From Anseranas semipalmata (Eukaryota > Chordata > Aves > Anseriformes > Anseranatidae): 64,000 bases of DNA. The stretch covers positions 2,018,002 to 2,082,001 of the forward strand of contig VXAA01006433.1 of assembly GCA_013399115.1 (NCBI GenBank). The letters are read 5' to 3'. Shown piece by piece: positions 39,461 through 52,737 of the stretch. The notes beneath the pieces were generated by a model. That model was not told the origin of the DNA. It worked only from the letters and a program-made list of their open reading frames with translations, and ran no database searches. The stretch's first letter is position 1, and each line of letters starts with the position of its first letter. Made by a program: the position numbers and the translations under genes.

Positions 39461-42400
39461 TGAAGCTGTATCTTCATTCTCAGATGTTTCCAAGTAGAAG
39501 CTGCAAGTTCTTTCTTTCCTTTTTTTTTTTCTTTCTTTTTTTTTTTTCCTCCTATTTTCTTGATATGTATGAAGAAATAGAGAAGAAAGCTAGTTTTGAA
39601 TATCCTTTTGTCTATGAATAGTACTTTGGTCATTTTTATATCCTGCAGGAAATCTCTGCTGTTTCTTCCTGCCACTTGCCTTCATGAACCTCCAGCCTTT
39701 TTCAGCAATCTGGTCTGGTAAAGTGATCACAGGTCATAGCTGTTGAGGGGAAAATGATTGCTTGGTGTATAAGGGCATAAGCTTTTTAAAGAGTTTTAAT
39801 AGCAGGAGAAAGATTTTGAAATGGTCTCTGTATTAAAGGGCGAATGAAAGTGTTAGGTTCATAGTGGCTAGTGGTATTAAACAGACAGACTGCTTCATTT
39901 TGTGCCAGCAAATAACAAGGTTTGATCACAAAGGCTTGGCTGTACTTTCTTGGACACATGTACATTGATGTTTGTGATAAACTCTGGTGGCTTGGTACAA
40001 AGCATGGGGAAGGCATGTAGCTTTTGAATAGAATAATGTAGTTTTGCTACACCATCAGGTCAAATCTCTTATACCTGACACAGACCCAACAGCACCAGCA
40101 GTCTAAATCAGTCACAGGTAATGCATGCCCAAATCTGCTTTGGGGAAAAGAAGAAAGGAAAAAGGGGAGACCTAAGTGCAGGCCTGAAGTGTTTCCTTCT
40201 TTCTCTGTCTCTAAGGCAAACTGATTAAAAGCGTCTGTATTCTCTCATTAAGCTTTTCACAACAGTTGTCCCTATCTCCCTGCAACAGCAAAAATGCCAA
40301 CAAGTTACATGTTGAAACTGAAACTGAAACTCTACACAGGAAAAAAAAAAAAAAAAAGCCTTAACCAGGCATCAAAGAAACCAGTTCGAAAATTGGCTGA
40401 TCCCATCGGGAACACTATCATGACAGAAAAGTAAAATTTAGAGAGTAAAGTTAGTGCAAACATTTTTGACAAAATTATGATCATTAGGATAAAAGTTCTT
40501 TCTGGTTCAGACTGAGAATTTGTCTGGTGAGGGTTTCTCCTCAGAAGCGCTTTCCGTCTTTCGTTTGTGCAGCTGGCGGGGCTGCTCGAGCTGGGTTAGC
40601 TGCACAGGCCGGGAGGTGTGGAGTCGCCTGTCACTGGAGAGGCTCCAGCACCGGGGCGGAGCGAATACACAGTTCTACCAAACCTGGAGAGTCCAACGTC
40701 TAATTTGGAACTGAGTAAGTCAGACAGTGGAGGAAAAGGAGATTTGGGAGGACAGTGGCAGAACAAACTGAGCCATAATGCTTAGATCAGGGAGGCAGAC
40801 ACTGAGGCCTGTGGAGCCTGGCTTCCCGGGCCTGTGCTGGCAGATGTCTCTGCAGGAGCAGCTCCTGCGCGCTCGCCTACCTGCATCTGCTCAAAGCGTG
40901 GGGCTTACCGCTTGTTTAAATAAATCAAACACTGAATCCACACCGCACTTTCCTCTTCCTAGGGGAAACTGGCCTAATGTCAAGTCTCCCAGATCTCAGC
41001 TGTCAGAAATATGGAAGCGAGAGTAACATTAGTTTGTGGCCTGTAAGGCAGAGACCTTCTGCCTGTTCTCAACCTGCCCCGCCTGTGCCCAGGGATCAGA
41101 TCCAGAGCCCTGGTTTTCACGTGCTGTGACAATGAAAGCTTGTTCTTAATAACAAACATTAATTTTGGATGTGACAGCTCATCCTAAAAGCTTCCGAGTA
41201 TGAATTACTTTGCCGAAGTATAAACTGTAATCTTAGAGGTACATATTGTTACGCATACCATGTATAATCTTGTTTGCCTACTCCTTCTCCAAATGATATT
41301 AATGTTAAAAAATTAATTGAGCATAAAGATGTCATATTAGGCCCACAGAGCATGTCATGCTCTACAGCTTTTGTAGTTGAATAATTTAAAGTGAAAATAA
41401 TGTTCTGAATAATTCTGTTTGTTTATTTATGTATGTGGAGTATTGTAAAATCTTTTTCATCTGGGACATGATATATAAGTTAGTAGACCCTCTCAATATG
41501 TCATCAGCTTGAATCAGGCCCAAAAACGTACTCAGCTCAATCCATCATCTGCTGTTTTTTCAGTGATCCATGTGGAACAGGGTTTTCTGGCAGGAAGATG
41601 AAGCATTAAATACACATAGGGACCAGGCCACGCTTCCCTCCGCTCTGGGTGGTCTCTCTAGGATGGGATTTGTGGCTTCTGTTGTTTAGCTGCTGCTGTA
41701 CTTATTTATGGATAAACGAAGGAATTACATCTGTGGGCCCCTGAAAGTGGCACATTTCTGGAGCAAAACTCATTCTAAATGGAATTAAGATGCAGTATCC
41801 ACCTACCCTTCTGCGGGGAGTAGATTCACTTCTTTCAACTTCACTTCCTAATGTGAGAAAAAAAGCCCTTTTAAATGAGAAGAATATAATATTTTTTCCT
41901 GCTGAAATGTCAGCTAGCATGGCTATTTTTCCTTTAAAAGTGTTTTCTTTGCATAGCAATTTCTAGGAGGTTTTCAGCTAACGTTTTACAGAGATACACA
42001 TCTATGTGCATATGTGTATACATGTGCAGTGATACGTATAACCTCTCTCCCCCATCTTTTTTGGCAAAGGTTAATAATGATAGACTAGGTACGAAAATTA
42101 ACTCCTTCCTACTTGTTGCACTATCCCGCTTTCTAGGCAGAAAAAGCGTTAGCATCATCTTCTATTTTGAAAACAATGCAAAACCAATGAACATTCAAAA
42201 ACAACATAGCCAGAGCCTTAATGTTTAAACATCTACAAGAATATTATAAGGCACGGATGAGTTAAATCTGCCAATGACTGTGCTCTCAAAAATGTTTAAA
42301 TTTAGCAAAAACAAACAAACAAAATAACAAAAAAACATTCTCCCTTCTGCCTAATGCTTCTGTTTGTTATTCACATAACAAGAGATCATGATTTATTGTA

Positions 42401-45400
42401 CTCAATTTATCTGAGGGATTTTGAAATAAGTCTTCAGCAAACAAAGTGTATTAGAAGTCATAATGATAATTAGAAGCTAGAAGTAAATAACTTAGAACTT
42501 TAAGTAAAGAGGCCTGGTACCTTTTTTTGGTAGAGTGCAATTAGTAAGACTGATTCCTGCCTTAAAATCCTTGCAGTCTTTTTGGACGTATAACAATTAG
42601 AGGAATGGCTTATAGGAGAAAGTTTAGAAAAATAAGACCTTGTATTTGCAAGGAAATATCCTGATTGGTTATTTTTTAATCAGGTGTAAAACACCTCTAA
42701 AATTCTACAGAATTATTCTTCTCTTACATTATTCTATATCATGTTTAAAGCACGAGCTGAGAATGTAGTCATCACTGTATCTGGTGACTTCTTAACAAAG
42801 CAGAATGAACAGTCAGGGGAAGAAAGACAGTTAAGTGCTGAAGAGGCTAAGAGGAAAGGAGCAGAGCTGAAAGTCATCCTCGGGAAAGGAGAGTTACACT
42901 GATGTGATCTGTGAAACTACAGTACATACCTGGATGTTACCTGTAGTCTGATGTCAGATAGCAACCTGAGTGTTGCTGTCTGTCAGCAATTGTTTCTGTT
43001 TTGAAAGCATACATAAACTATCCTCAAAGATGCAAAAGAACTTGCTAATTTTCTAATAGTAGATGGGATGTATATTGTCCTAAATAGTCACTCCTAGAAA
43101 TACAGTAAGAAGCTGCAAGGCATTGAAAGCTGTTTTAGGCTTTCAAATCCAATCTTGGCAAGCGATTTTGTTCATTAGCACTGTCTCTTGTAGACATTAT
43201 GGAGGCAAGGTAATAGAAATCTTTTTTATTGATTGGAGCTGTACTTCAAGAAAACCGTAATTGCCATGCTAAATTTAATCTTGTAGATACTTATCTGGTG
43301 CCAATGTTCTGTTTTAGTATTAATGTCTTCCTGGAACTGTTAATGTGAATGCTAAAAACTTAAATTCATATTAGCATTACTAATTGTGATCCAGATCAGT
43401 ATAGAGTGAAGTGTTTTGCTTTTTTTTTTTTTTTAAATAAAATAACATATTTTTGAAGACTGGTCCTTCAACTAAATGTTGGTTTAGTAAGAAATTTGCA
43501 AGGAGTGGCAAGTGTAATTTATATTTTTAATTTTTTGCATTTGGGAAACTATTTATATTTGATCTGTTCCTAACATAAAATGAAAGGCAAAACTTCATAA
43601 AACAAAGAATAGAAAACCATTTATTGGAAAACAGATGGATACATTTAAAGCATTTTGCTATATACAAAGTTAACCATGGGGAAAAAAGAAATGCTACTAT
43701 TATGAGCTGGGTAAAAGGGAGGAGGAATGTTTCTGTGATTTATCGTACTGGCAGTTTTTCCTAGCCTTTTCATCACTTAATTTGCAGTATTCTAAGGTCT
43801 TAGAGGCAGTATATTTTAAATTCTTATAAGTTGGCAGCAAGGGTCAGATCAAATCTTGCGTCTAGTTACTGTTGCAGCCCTGAAGGTTCGATCAAAAAAT
43901 CCTTACTTGTATGATTGTTCCCTGTAAGTTACTTCTGGAAGAGTGCGGGAATGTCAAAACTTGTGCATTCCTGCATCAAGGCACAGAGGTTTTGATTACA
44001 GTTGCTCTGAATCTTCCAAGTAAGAGAAGTGAAAAGAGAGCATGAATGCCCAGAAGATGGTTTGGGATTCACCTTACTGAACTTGAAAGCTGTCCGAGGT
44101 GACAGTTTTAAACCCCTTTTTCCAAGTTAACTTACAATTGGCTTCCTCATTCCCTTCCTCACTCTCCTTCCACCTCTTCTCTGGGTTTTCTGTCACTTCT
44201 CCATCCCATCCCATGTCGGTGCCACATCGTGTGATGAAGCTCTCAGAGCTAAAAAGCTGCTTGTCTTTTAGCCACTGTAAGGTGAGGCTTTCTGTAAATC
44301 TGAGTTTTCAGGTTAGAATATGACTTTTTGAGAGCACCTAGATTTCCCAGCGTTCAGTAAGCATCTATTGTATGATTCAAAAACTACTTTTCTAAAATGT
44401 TTCCAGGGATTAAGGTGGAATGGCTACGTGGGTCCTCCTGTATCTTTAGCATGTCAACGGTTGACTTGCCATGGAGCAATGTATAGCCATGACTGAGGAG
44501 AACTCAGGTGCAGACACAACTAAATGCCAGCATTTCAACAGGCATTGTATTGATACCTCCTTAAATAAATGCTGGCACATTAGCAACCTAGAAAGCTAAA
44601 GCATTTAGCTTTAGCAGTTACTCAGAGGAATGATACTACAGGCTGGAGCTAGTGTTACTTAAATATTATTGAGGTCTTTCCCTTGGTAGTCTCTGAAATT
44701 TCTCAGTAGAAGCAGGGTCTTTTTTATTTAATTTTCTCTGAACTGACTGTGGATAAACAAACCTATTTAAAAAAATGGGAAGAAGATTATGTATGCCTTC
44801 TGATTTTAATGAAAGCAGGATAACAGGACACTAAAAGTCTTTATAAAATGTTCTGTACCATTTAAAATTTTTGTTGTGGTCAGGAGCAGTCATTTTGATG
44901 GTGACACTACAGCTGCAGTTCATGAATTTGAGCCTAGCCTAGTTTTGAAAGTAAAGGTAGGTTTATTGACATGTGACTAAGTGTTTTTTTATTCTTCTGT
45001 GTGATTATATGAGGGCAGAAGGGAGAGAACTAGCAATTTCTTCACACTGTATCTTCCCAAACAAAAAATGCACTCAGTACTGGATTATCAATACCCAAAT
45101 GATTGTCTTCATTGTCCTGCTGTTATGTTATCTTCATCCTATTGGTAGCTGCAAAAAAAGAAATGAGTATTCAGCTGCTTAAGGGAATATGGAAGAAACA
45201 GCTTTATGCATGTGGTGTCATGTAAGAAATATTATGTGCAATGTTCAAATGATTTATCGTAGTTACTGTATTTTCTTTGGAATTTTTAAGTAATTATGGC
45301 CAAATCACAATCCACATTTTTCCACAATTTTGACTTAGATAACCAAAGTTTCTATTAACCAGGGAATGAAGAACATGTTTTTGAAAGGGATTAAGCAGTG

Positions 45401-46299
45401 AAATGATGAATGGAGCTGTTTCCAAAGCATGCACATAAAGTGATATCATCTAGCTAAGGCTGATTTCTGCTCCATCGCTTCAACAGGAAAATAGCTATAT
45501 TGCTGAAATGATTCGGCTTAGGCTCTATTATTTGCGGTGGTGCTTGACAGTTATGGAGTTGGAATTCAATTTCTTTCATCTAAAGCAGGTGTGCCTTAAA
45601 AAAATCATTCTGCCACTTCTGTATAACGCATGGAGATTGTTGGCTTCTTGCCTGAAAGCGTTTCAGTGCACTTATCCCATTTTCATACAGCAGAAGTTGT
45701 CCATGAATATCATCTTGGTTTAACTACATGAGTGAATTTTCTTTATCCCAAAACAAGATAATAGATGATATGAAAAGCTTTATTTTATGTTAGCACATAG
45801 ATTTAAGAACCCATTTTGAAGGGCAGTTTTATAGAAAGCTGTATTAGAAAGCACATAAAAATGATGATATTAATTTATTATTCAGGGCAAGAAGAAAGGT
45901 GCTCCTTAATCTTGATATATCTGTATTTGATATGACAGGTTATCCTCAATATTTGCATCATGTATCCAAATGGTACTTCCCTGTTTGACTCTAAAATACC
46001 TCACCTTAGTTTTTGATAGTGATTTATCCAGGTAGCAGTGGTTTATTTGTGAATAGTACATGGCACATTTATTTTATATGAAAAGAGAGGGTACTTCTAC
46101 AAGTGCCTGCTGGGATTTAGACAGGTTTAGTTAGAGTAAAGATTTATTTTACTTGGAAAAACCGTGTGTAATATCTGAAAGAGTAACATATATTTTTTTG
46201 AGGTCGAATAAAAATGTGTGTGTCCATGTCTGTGTCATATTACATATTTCCATATATCTATATACACAATTATACTAAAATACATATTTGGACTTTAGA

Positions 46300-46364
46300 T
46301 GTGTATATATTTTTGTGTGTAAATGTATATATATATGTATGTACATACTTATGTATATATATAA
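46300..46364. repeat. TA/TG-rich low-complexity stretch
   Basis: Alternating pyrimidine-purine steps such as tgtatatatatatgtatgta. It explains the minus-strand frame at 46270-46464. Confidence 0.85.
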
Positions 46365-49152
46365 CATTGGATGTATAATGAAACATAAAATGCTGCAAAG
46401 GTCCCGTCCTGCTTTCTTTTAGTAAAAACATGTGAAAAAAGTTGGAGCATATATATAGTACCAAACAGGACAGAAATTTCTAAGTATTCTTGTTACACAG
46501 ACATGTCTGCAATCACCCCAAAATGCCATTGTGAAGGAATGTGTCAAATGAACTCAAAAGATATCAGAGAAGACTTTCAGTAGACTGTGGTCATGAAACT
46601 CTAACAAGAGCTAGAGAAGAACGTGGTAATTTCCAAATCAGTAATGCTCTTATGTCCCATTTAGACTTAAAGAGAAGATACAGGAAACACCTTTTTATTT
46701 CAGAGAAACATGAACAGAAGTCCAGAATGAACATTTTGATAAGTTTGCTTTCTTTATAAGCTTCTCTGAGATTAAGAGTGTTTTGAAGTACTTGCACACA
46801 CTGCAGATTTTCGTTTTACTGCACACCACTATATTTCTTTAAATCCTTTAAAGACCACTTACAGGCTTTTGTCATCAGTAGGATGGAGCATACGTGGAGA
46901 TCTCCAGCATAGCAAGCACCTGAACCTAGGCTCTTAGGTGCTTCCAAATCCACTAACTGCAGTGGTTTTGGCTGCTGCCCTTCCAGTTTCAGGGTGCCTG
47001 TGACTACAATAGCATACACAACTATAAGTGTTGAAGTTATTCAGTAATTTGATAAGGAAGTCTTCGAATTTAAGCTGATGCTTAAACAGCATCAGCTACT
47101 TTTACATTCCTTTGGAATAAGCAAGCAAGTAGTCTATCATGCACAACACGTAGCTCCATACTGCTTTTATTTGACTTTCCCTTTCTTATCTCATATTACC
47201 TCCATTCATTTGTCAAATAATTTAAGAATGCATAAGCCATTTCTTCCCTAAAATTCCGCAGATGAGTAGCTTGTGTATTGACAGACACTGAATGCAGCTT
47301 GTGTAACTTGAGCACCATGATTTGTGACTTAACGTCCCCTGATGTATACACGAACAAAGTAATAGTGATGTTAAAGTCACTAACTGCAGCGAAGTGTTGC
47401 ATAATACAAGAAATTGTTTATTAAAAAGATTCTCATGCATTTTCAGGCTGTTCTGAAATCAATAGTATGTTTTATCTTTGGAAGTTAGTCACTGGATTCA
47501 TTGATAGGGAATGAATGACCTGTTGCTGTTCAATTTACTGGTAAATTCCAGTGTTAAAAATGTCTGCTATAAGGTTTGCCTTTTTAATTATTATTTTCTG
47601 ACATGAGCTAGAATGCTCAGTACCGTTATGCCTTAGAATAAACATTCAACAGACAGGCAAGTCTAGTGCATTAATATTTAAACTGTTTGGGGGAAAATAC
47701 AGCATCATGATAGCTGGTAGTGTAATATTATGTACCATTTATATCTAACTAGATAACATTGTTAGCTTAAATTAATTCTGCTGGCTTAATTAATGCTGTT
47801 ACTTTAATCAATTTAGAAAGAAAAAAACAACAAGAAAACATGATGGTATCAGATAAGACAACAGCTACAATATACCTTTCAACTTTCTGAAAAGCTCCCT
47901 ATTGTACAAAGGATGCAGTGATTATCTCAGTCTCTTTTGGGACTCAGGACAAAGTTTTTGGTAACTGTGGTTCCACTGGAGAAGAGGTCTGTTTAGTCTG
48001 TTTGGTTGTTTTTTTTTTTTTTTGGATCACCCCTTCCAGCCATGAACAAGTGGGCTGTAATGACTGTTTTGAATGTAAAAGTCAGCAGGAGCATTTGTCT
48101 TCATGTCTGCCATGAAACTTGCTAAATTATCTGGATCTCTCAAAGAGTCAATACAAATTAAATACACGCAAAAGGTTTCTAAGAGAGTGAGTGCTATTCT
48201 AGCAAGTTCATTAGCCTTCTGAGGAATGCTTTTGGCAGGCTTTGTTTAGCAGAACTCCGAAACAAAGTAAACCAAAAATGTCAGAAAATGAATTGCAAAT
48301 CACTTGGCAATATAGATGTGAGAACTAGGAGGTAGATGATGAATAATTTGGGAAAATGTATATTGTTCCTCCAGGAATTTTAACTGCACAAAAGGGAACC
48401 ACACCAAAGATTACAGCAGAGGAAGGGGAATAACTTTATTAAATGACTATGGGCAGCCCAGCTTTTCCAAAGGCACTGGCAAAAACAGACTCCAGACACT
48501 GTTTAGTTTGTGGAAAAAAGGAGTTCTGCAGTGAAGCTTTTTATTTCCAGCTCCCTGTTTCTATCTTCTTAATGTGTTCAGCCTATACTCTGAAAAATAT
48601 ATTGCTGAAATGAATCTTTCACTCTAATTTTGTGAGACTAAGTTGAAGACCAGAAATGAAGTTTAAAGGAGGAAATCACTCTTCTAAACTGGAAAAGGGG
48701 CAATTACATTGCATCTCCTTCCCCAGGAAAGGGAGGTTGGCCAGATTGAGTTAGCTGCAGGTGCCGTCACCCAGAGCATCCCTTGTCAGCTGCTGCTGGG
48801 GGAAGGGAAGGGGCTGCTCAACTCCAACTGAATCCAGTTTTTTTGACAAATTTTGCATGACACTACTACTGTATTTTTCCCACTATTTGAAGATTCATTA
48901 CAGAAACAGAGCAAAGCAAGAGTTTTAACTCCCATAGCAAAACATAGTGGTAAATCTAACAGGAGAGGATTGCATATGACACAGGCAAGGCTATCGCGTT
49001 CAATGCCTTTTCTTCAGTCTTCACAGAAAGGTTAAATGTGACAAAAGGTTTAGCGTGACTAGAATTACCAAGGGAACAGGAATTCAAGGGAGCATAGGGA
49101 AGGAACTGAATATTTAGATGCAGAAAAGTCAGATTTAAGGCCTGTTTACAAG

Positions 49153-49217
49153 GTTAAATGACTGGGCAATAAACTGGGATTTGAATTTATGGTGTGCCAG
49201 CTACTGTGCATTAACTC
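49153..49217 (-). mobile_element. MIR-like SINE fossil, reverse orientation
   Basis: The plus strand shows aggttaaatgactgggcaat, then aaactgggatttgaatttat, then cagctactgtgcattaactc. This is the order seen in an inverted MIR: core, reversed B-box (gggatttgaa), reversed A-box region. It is diverged, with a deletion between the first two blocks. Confidence 0.5.
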
Positions 49218-49705
49218 CCCATATCTTAAGTCTTAGTGTATAAGAAGAGCTTTACATGAAACAGCTTAACCATGTCAGCAGGGCCTCATAGGGTTTACAC
49301 CAGTGTACTTAAAGATGTGGTTTCTGAATCAGCAGTGATTAGCTTTGAGTACTCCTGAAGGACAGAAATAGTCCCAATAAATGTAGTACATATCTTTAAA
49401 TGAGAAAAAAGGAGAAGCAAGGGAATGACAGCCAAGGATTCAGACTAAGTTGGTATCTGGAAAGATACTAAGACAAATTAATAAACAATCAGCTTATAAG
49501 TCCCTTAAGCAAAACATGGTAAGCAGCCATTCTAGCCACCATGAGCAGATATATATTTATTTTGGGGGACTTCTGACTTGGTCCAGATAATCATGCCAAT
49601 AGCTATGGGTCAGAGGAAAGAAGTAAGGAGGAATGCCTGTCTGAGAAACATTATCAAAGAATAATTTTATCAATAGTTTGTTGTCAGGATGGGTACCCAT
49701 AGGCC

Positions 49706-50470
49706 CTGAGTTTTCTACTATTCACTACTTTCATTAATGTCTTAGGCAATGAGATGTCACATTTTTGAACAATATCACATTTGGAGACAGTGCAAGCAGG
49801 CTTAGAATGAAAATTTTTGATAAATGGGTGAAACAGTTGGAAATCCATAAGACAAAATTAAGTAAAGACAATAAAGACTGTGCTTACAAAGGAAAAGTCA
49901 ACCACACAGATGCCAAATGGGAAATAAGAGATAAGGTATCAACAGTGTGGAGCAGCTGAGCTTGTTGCAGAGCTTTAGCAGAAGAATGTAAATCTCTTGC
50001 TGTAAAAGTATTAACGAGAGACTTGGAAGCCACACGGGGAGGCAGTTACTTGTCTCTCGTCAGCGCCGGCACTCAGCTGCGGGGCTTCGGGAAGGATGGG
50101 GAGAAACTGGAGAGAGCTTAGACAAGAGAAACAGAGAAATGAGTTTGACACTTGATTGGTTTAGTTTAGGAAAATGAGAGAAAATTAGGCAGGGGAGATT
50201 GCAATTGTCTTCAAACCTGGAAATGTTGTTACAAAAAGAACTGTGATGACTTTTCTCCGTATCCACCCAGGTTACCCCAAGGAGTATCAGTTTTGTAACA
50301 GAGTGGGTTTATGTTCAGTGTGAGGAAAAACAAAAATGTGGTCTATTAATGTAGTTAAATACTTCAACAAATTACTTAGATAAATTATGAAATTTCCACA
50401 GTTGACATGTTTGGAGAAGAAATTGAATAAAGCCTGTTCAAATTGTTCACTTATACTGGATCCAGTCTGA
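49706..50470 (+). mobile_element. Old, strongly diverged CR1-like LINE
   Basis: Several blocks follow the order of CR1 ORF2 and 3' region. At 49715-49755 a stretch containing tttcattaatgtcttag resembles the block that encodes F-I-N-D-L-D in CR1. At 49905-49935 gatgccaaatgggaaataag resembles the segment before the K-D-L-G motif. At 50095-50125 aggatggggagaaactggag, and near 50310 cagtgtgaggaaaaac, resemble the distal region. The resemblance is from memory of CR1 consensus and is patchy, with frame breaks throughout. No terminal ATTCTATG repeat is visible, so the end is uncertain. The two frames at 49765-49959 (+) and 50060-50266 (-) fall inside and are not independent genes. Confidence 0.55.
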
Positions 50471-50790
50471 TACATTAACTCTTGGAAGGCCTGTCATCCC
50501 AACATTTCTGCAGTAATATGTGTATGAACTCCTATGTTCACAATTCACTATAATCCATGCTAGTCAATAAGCTTCTGTATTTTAATCTCTCTTCTAATTT
50601 TGACTTTTTGCAGGGGTAGCTTATTGGGTTTCATATAACCATTTAATTTAAACTAGACACCATTATATCCATCAGTTTTGTTACTAATTTTGATTCTAGC
50701 TCTAAGCAAGGCTTACAGATTGAAGGAAACCTGTCAATTTTCTTTTATTCAGAATGTTTCCTTCCTCACATCAAAGCAATGCATGCTCCT

Positions 50791-50820
50791 ATCAGTGCGA
50801 CCAATATCAGTGCAACCAAT
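50791..50820. repeat. 15-bp tandem duplication
   Basis: atcagtgcgaccaat is followed by atcagtgcaaccaat, differing at one G/A position, which could be a CpG decay in the second copy. Confidence 0.95.
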
Positions 50821-51363
50821 CAGTATTTCTGCAGAATAAGCCGTGAAACTGAACGAGTGCTTCCAACAGTCTTAAAAAAATGTGAGATGAATCATTGCTA
50901 GAGAGACCCATGTGTTTACATGTATCATTGATGGCTTGGTATTTTGGGCTTACATAATATGCAAAGTCTTTTTCTACCTGCTTTTTCTTTCAGGACTGAT
51001 CTGCTGCGTAATAGTTTATTCATGTGAAAATGGAAGTCTGAGATTTGATTTAATATTTTCTGTGAAGTGCAACGAAGTTCCACTTCATTTGTGAACTGAC
51101 AAATATCATGCTTCACACTTTCACAACTATACTAATGCTCTAAAACAATCCTGGTAGTCTTGGTCTGGTATATCAAGAAGGGCGATCTCCCAGGCGAAAG
51201 TCCCTTGGATATAAACACCTGCAGACAATAACTCCAGCTTATCTTAGAGCTATTCCTGCATCCTTTTTCCTTATTCCTACATGTATTAGGACATCTTGTG
51301 TTAATTATTTGATAAAATGAACAATATGTTTTCCTACTCTACAGCCAAACTGTTTGATAGATT

Positions 51364-51404
51364 NNNNNNNNNNNNNNNNNNNNNNTATATATATATATAT
51401 ATAT
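51364..51404. repeat. N gap followed by (TA)n
   Basis: Twenty-two N at 51364-51385 are followed directly by 19 bases of alternating TA. The gap probably hides more of the same dinucleotide repeat. Confidence 0.95.
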
Positions 51405-52386
51405 GAAATTGAAACACTTACTCATCTTATCTACATCAGCTGCATTTCAGTATTGATATAGGAGCTGTAATTTAGTGTGAAGATGTACTTGTTAAGAAAA
51501 TCCATATAGAACTTTAATTATGATATTAAAATCTAATTATCATTAACAGAATAAAGTGACTATCTGAATAGATTTTTGTGCTATCTCTAATGCATGATGT
51601 AATTGAAATGAAAATATGGTTTTTTTTTTTTCTTTTTCTTTTTTCTGCCTTTTTGAAAGCTGGACATTGGGAAGGTTGGGCCACTTGAGTGGGACAGGGT
51701 TTAAGTTACAGGAAATGACTGTGGCCCAAAAATGTGGCCCCTGAGAATCGTATGAAATGTTTTGGATGTTTGTGACTGTGGAAGGGAGAAGAGTCTCTGA
51801 GAAAAAAAGGGTGTGCAGGTTATGAAGTAAAGCAGCATTTAAAATAGAAGGGGGTGTTCAAGTTGGTGTATGCAAAATTCTGGCACAATAGGAAAGACTT
51901 AAAAAAAGGTTTTGTCTCAGAGGTGAGACATGGGGGAGAACTGGACCCAAAGGCACATACTGACGTGATGTTCAGGACAAGCCCAGTTGTCATATGTGTT
52001 CCATTACTATAGCCTTGCAAACCATTCTGGTGGCGGAACATGGCTTATTGGTTTTGGGGGTGACGAGGATAGTATTGCCCAACTCAGTTCTTCTCAAATT
52101 CATGCAAAAAGGGTTTGCAAGAACTGAACTTCGGTTTTCTTTGGTCAATGCCTGGAAGAAATCATTGTTTCTTCATAAGGCAGCAGGAACAGCTGTCACA
52201 GCAAGAAGATACACAGCAGGAGAGGTGCCACCTATTCTGGCTGTCATTCACGTTGAAAGGGTGCAGCAGATTTAGTCCCATTAGCTCTGTTTGAGCACCC
52301 ATTTGGTCGTGGGGCAGCAAGTACTAAAAGAGGCTAGGACAAAGTTACTTGGAGGAGAGAGGAGGATCCCTCTCTGACCAGGAGAA

Positions 52387-52737
52387 TTGTTTTGGTGTTT
52401 TGCCACTGGAGGATCTGTATTGCTGTTAATTGCGGAGCTGGAGGTCAAGCTCAGGAAGATGAAGTGGGCTGTCTGTGAACTGTGCAATGTCAGGAACTGG
52501 AGTGGAGAAGGGTTGAAAAAAGAGTGGCAGCTTCTCGCAGACCTCCTGGGTGCAAGGCCAGTGATTTCACATCGCAAGCAAGAGGCTAAGGTAGGAAGGC
52601 AGTGGGGATGGAAGGCGAGTGGAGAGGTGTCTGGTGGCGAGGAGCGAGTTACGCTTGCAGTTCAGAGAAGCTTCCAGGCTTGGGCTGGACTGCAGTCGGG
52701 GACTTTTCTTCAGGGTTTGCTGTGCAGATGATTAGTG
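52387..52737 (+). mobile_element. Possible decayed CR1 ORF1 fragment (unassigned 114-codon frame)
   Basis: A GC-richer open frame of 114 codons. It reads E-L-E-V-K-L-R-K-M early, and G-W-K-A-S-G then L-A-V-Q-R-S-F-Q-A-W later. A basic coiled-coil-like start, a GWK block and an L-x-L-Q-x-x-F-x-A-L-like block occur in that order in CR1 ORF1, which is the only basis for the suggestion. There is no promoter or splice evidence for a host gene. It lies about 300 bp downstream, in gene order, of the last EGF exon, on the opposite strand. It could simply be unrelated GC-rich DNA. Confidence 0.25.

Larger units (their letters stand above)
39461..49705. other. Intergenic DNA without recognisable genes
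   Basis: No coding exon was seen. It contains a CpG cluster at 40548-40663, an 8-bp-stem inverted repeat at 44595-44615, an AT-rich block with repeated TTAATT/AATTAA cores at 47.69-47.83 kb, and an inverted MIR-like relic at 49153. Confidence 0.55.

Noticed and set aside
38709..39497. Plus-strand frames of 124 and 95 codons
   Set aside because: They lie antisense on the CR1 LINE at 38764-39460.
41088..41112. Inverted-repeat-like ccaggg ... ccctgg
   Set aside because: Only a 6-bp perfect arm with a long spacer; expected by chance in 64 kb.
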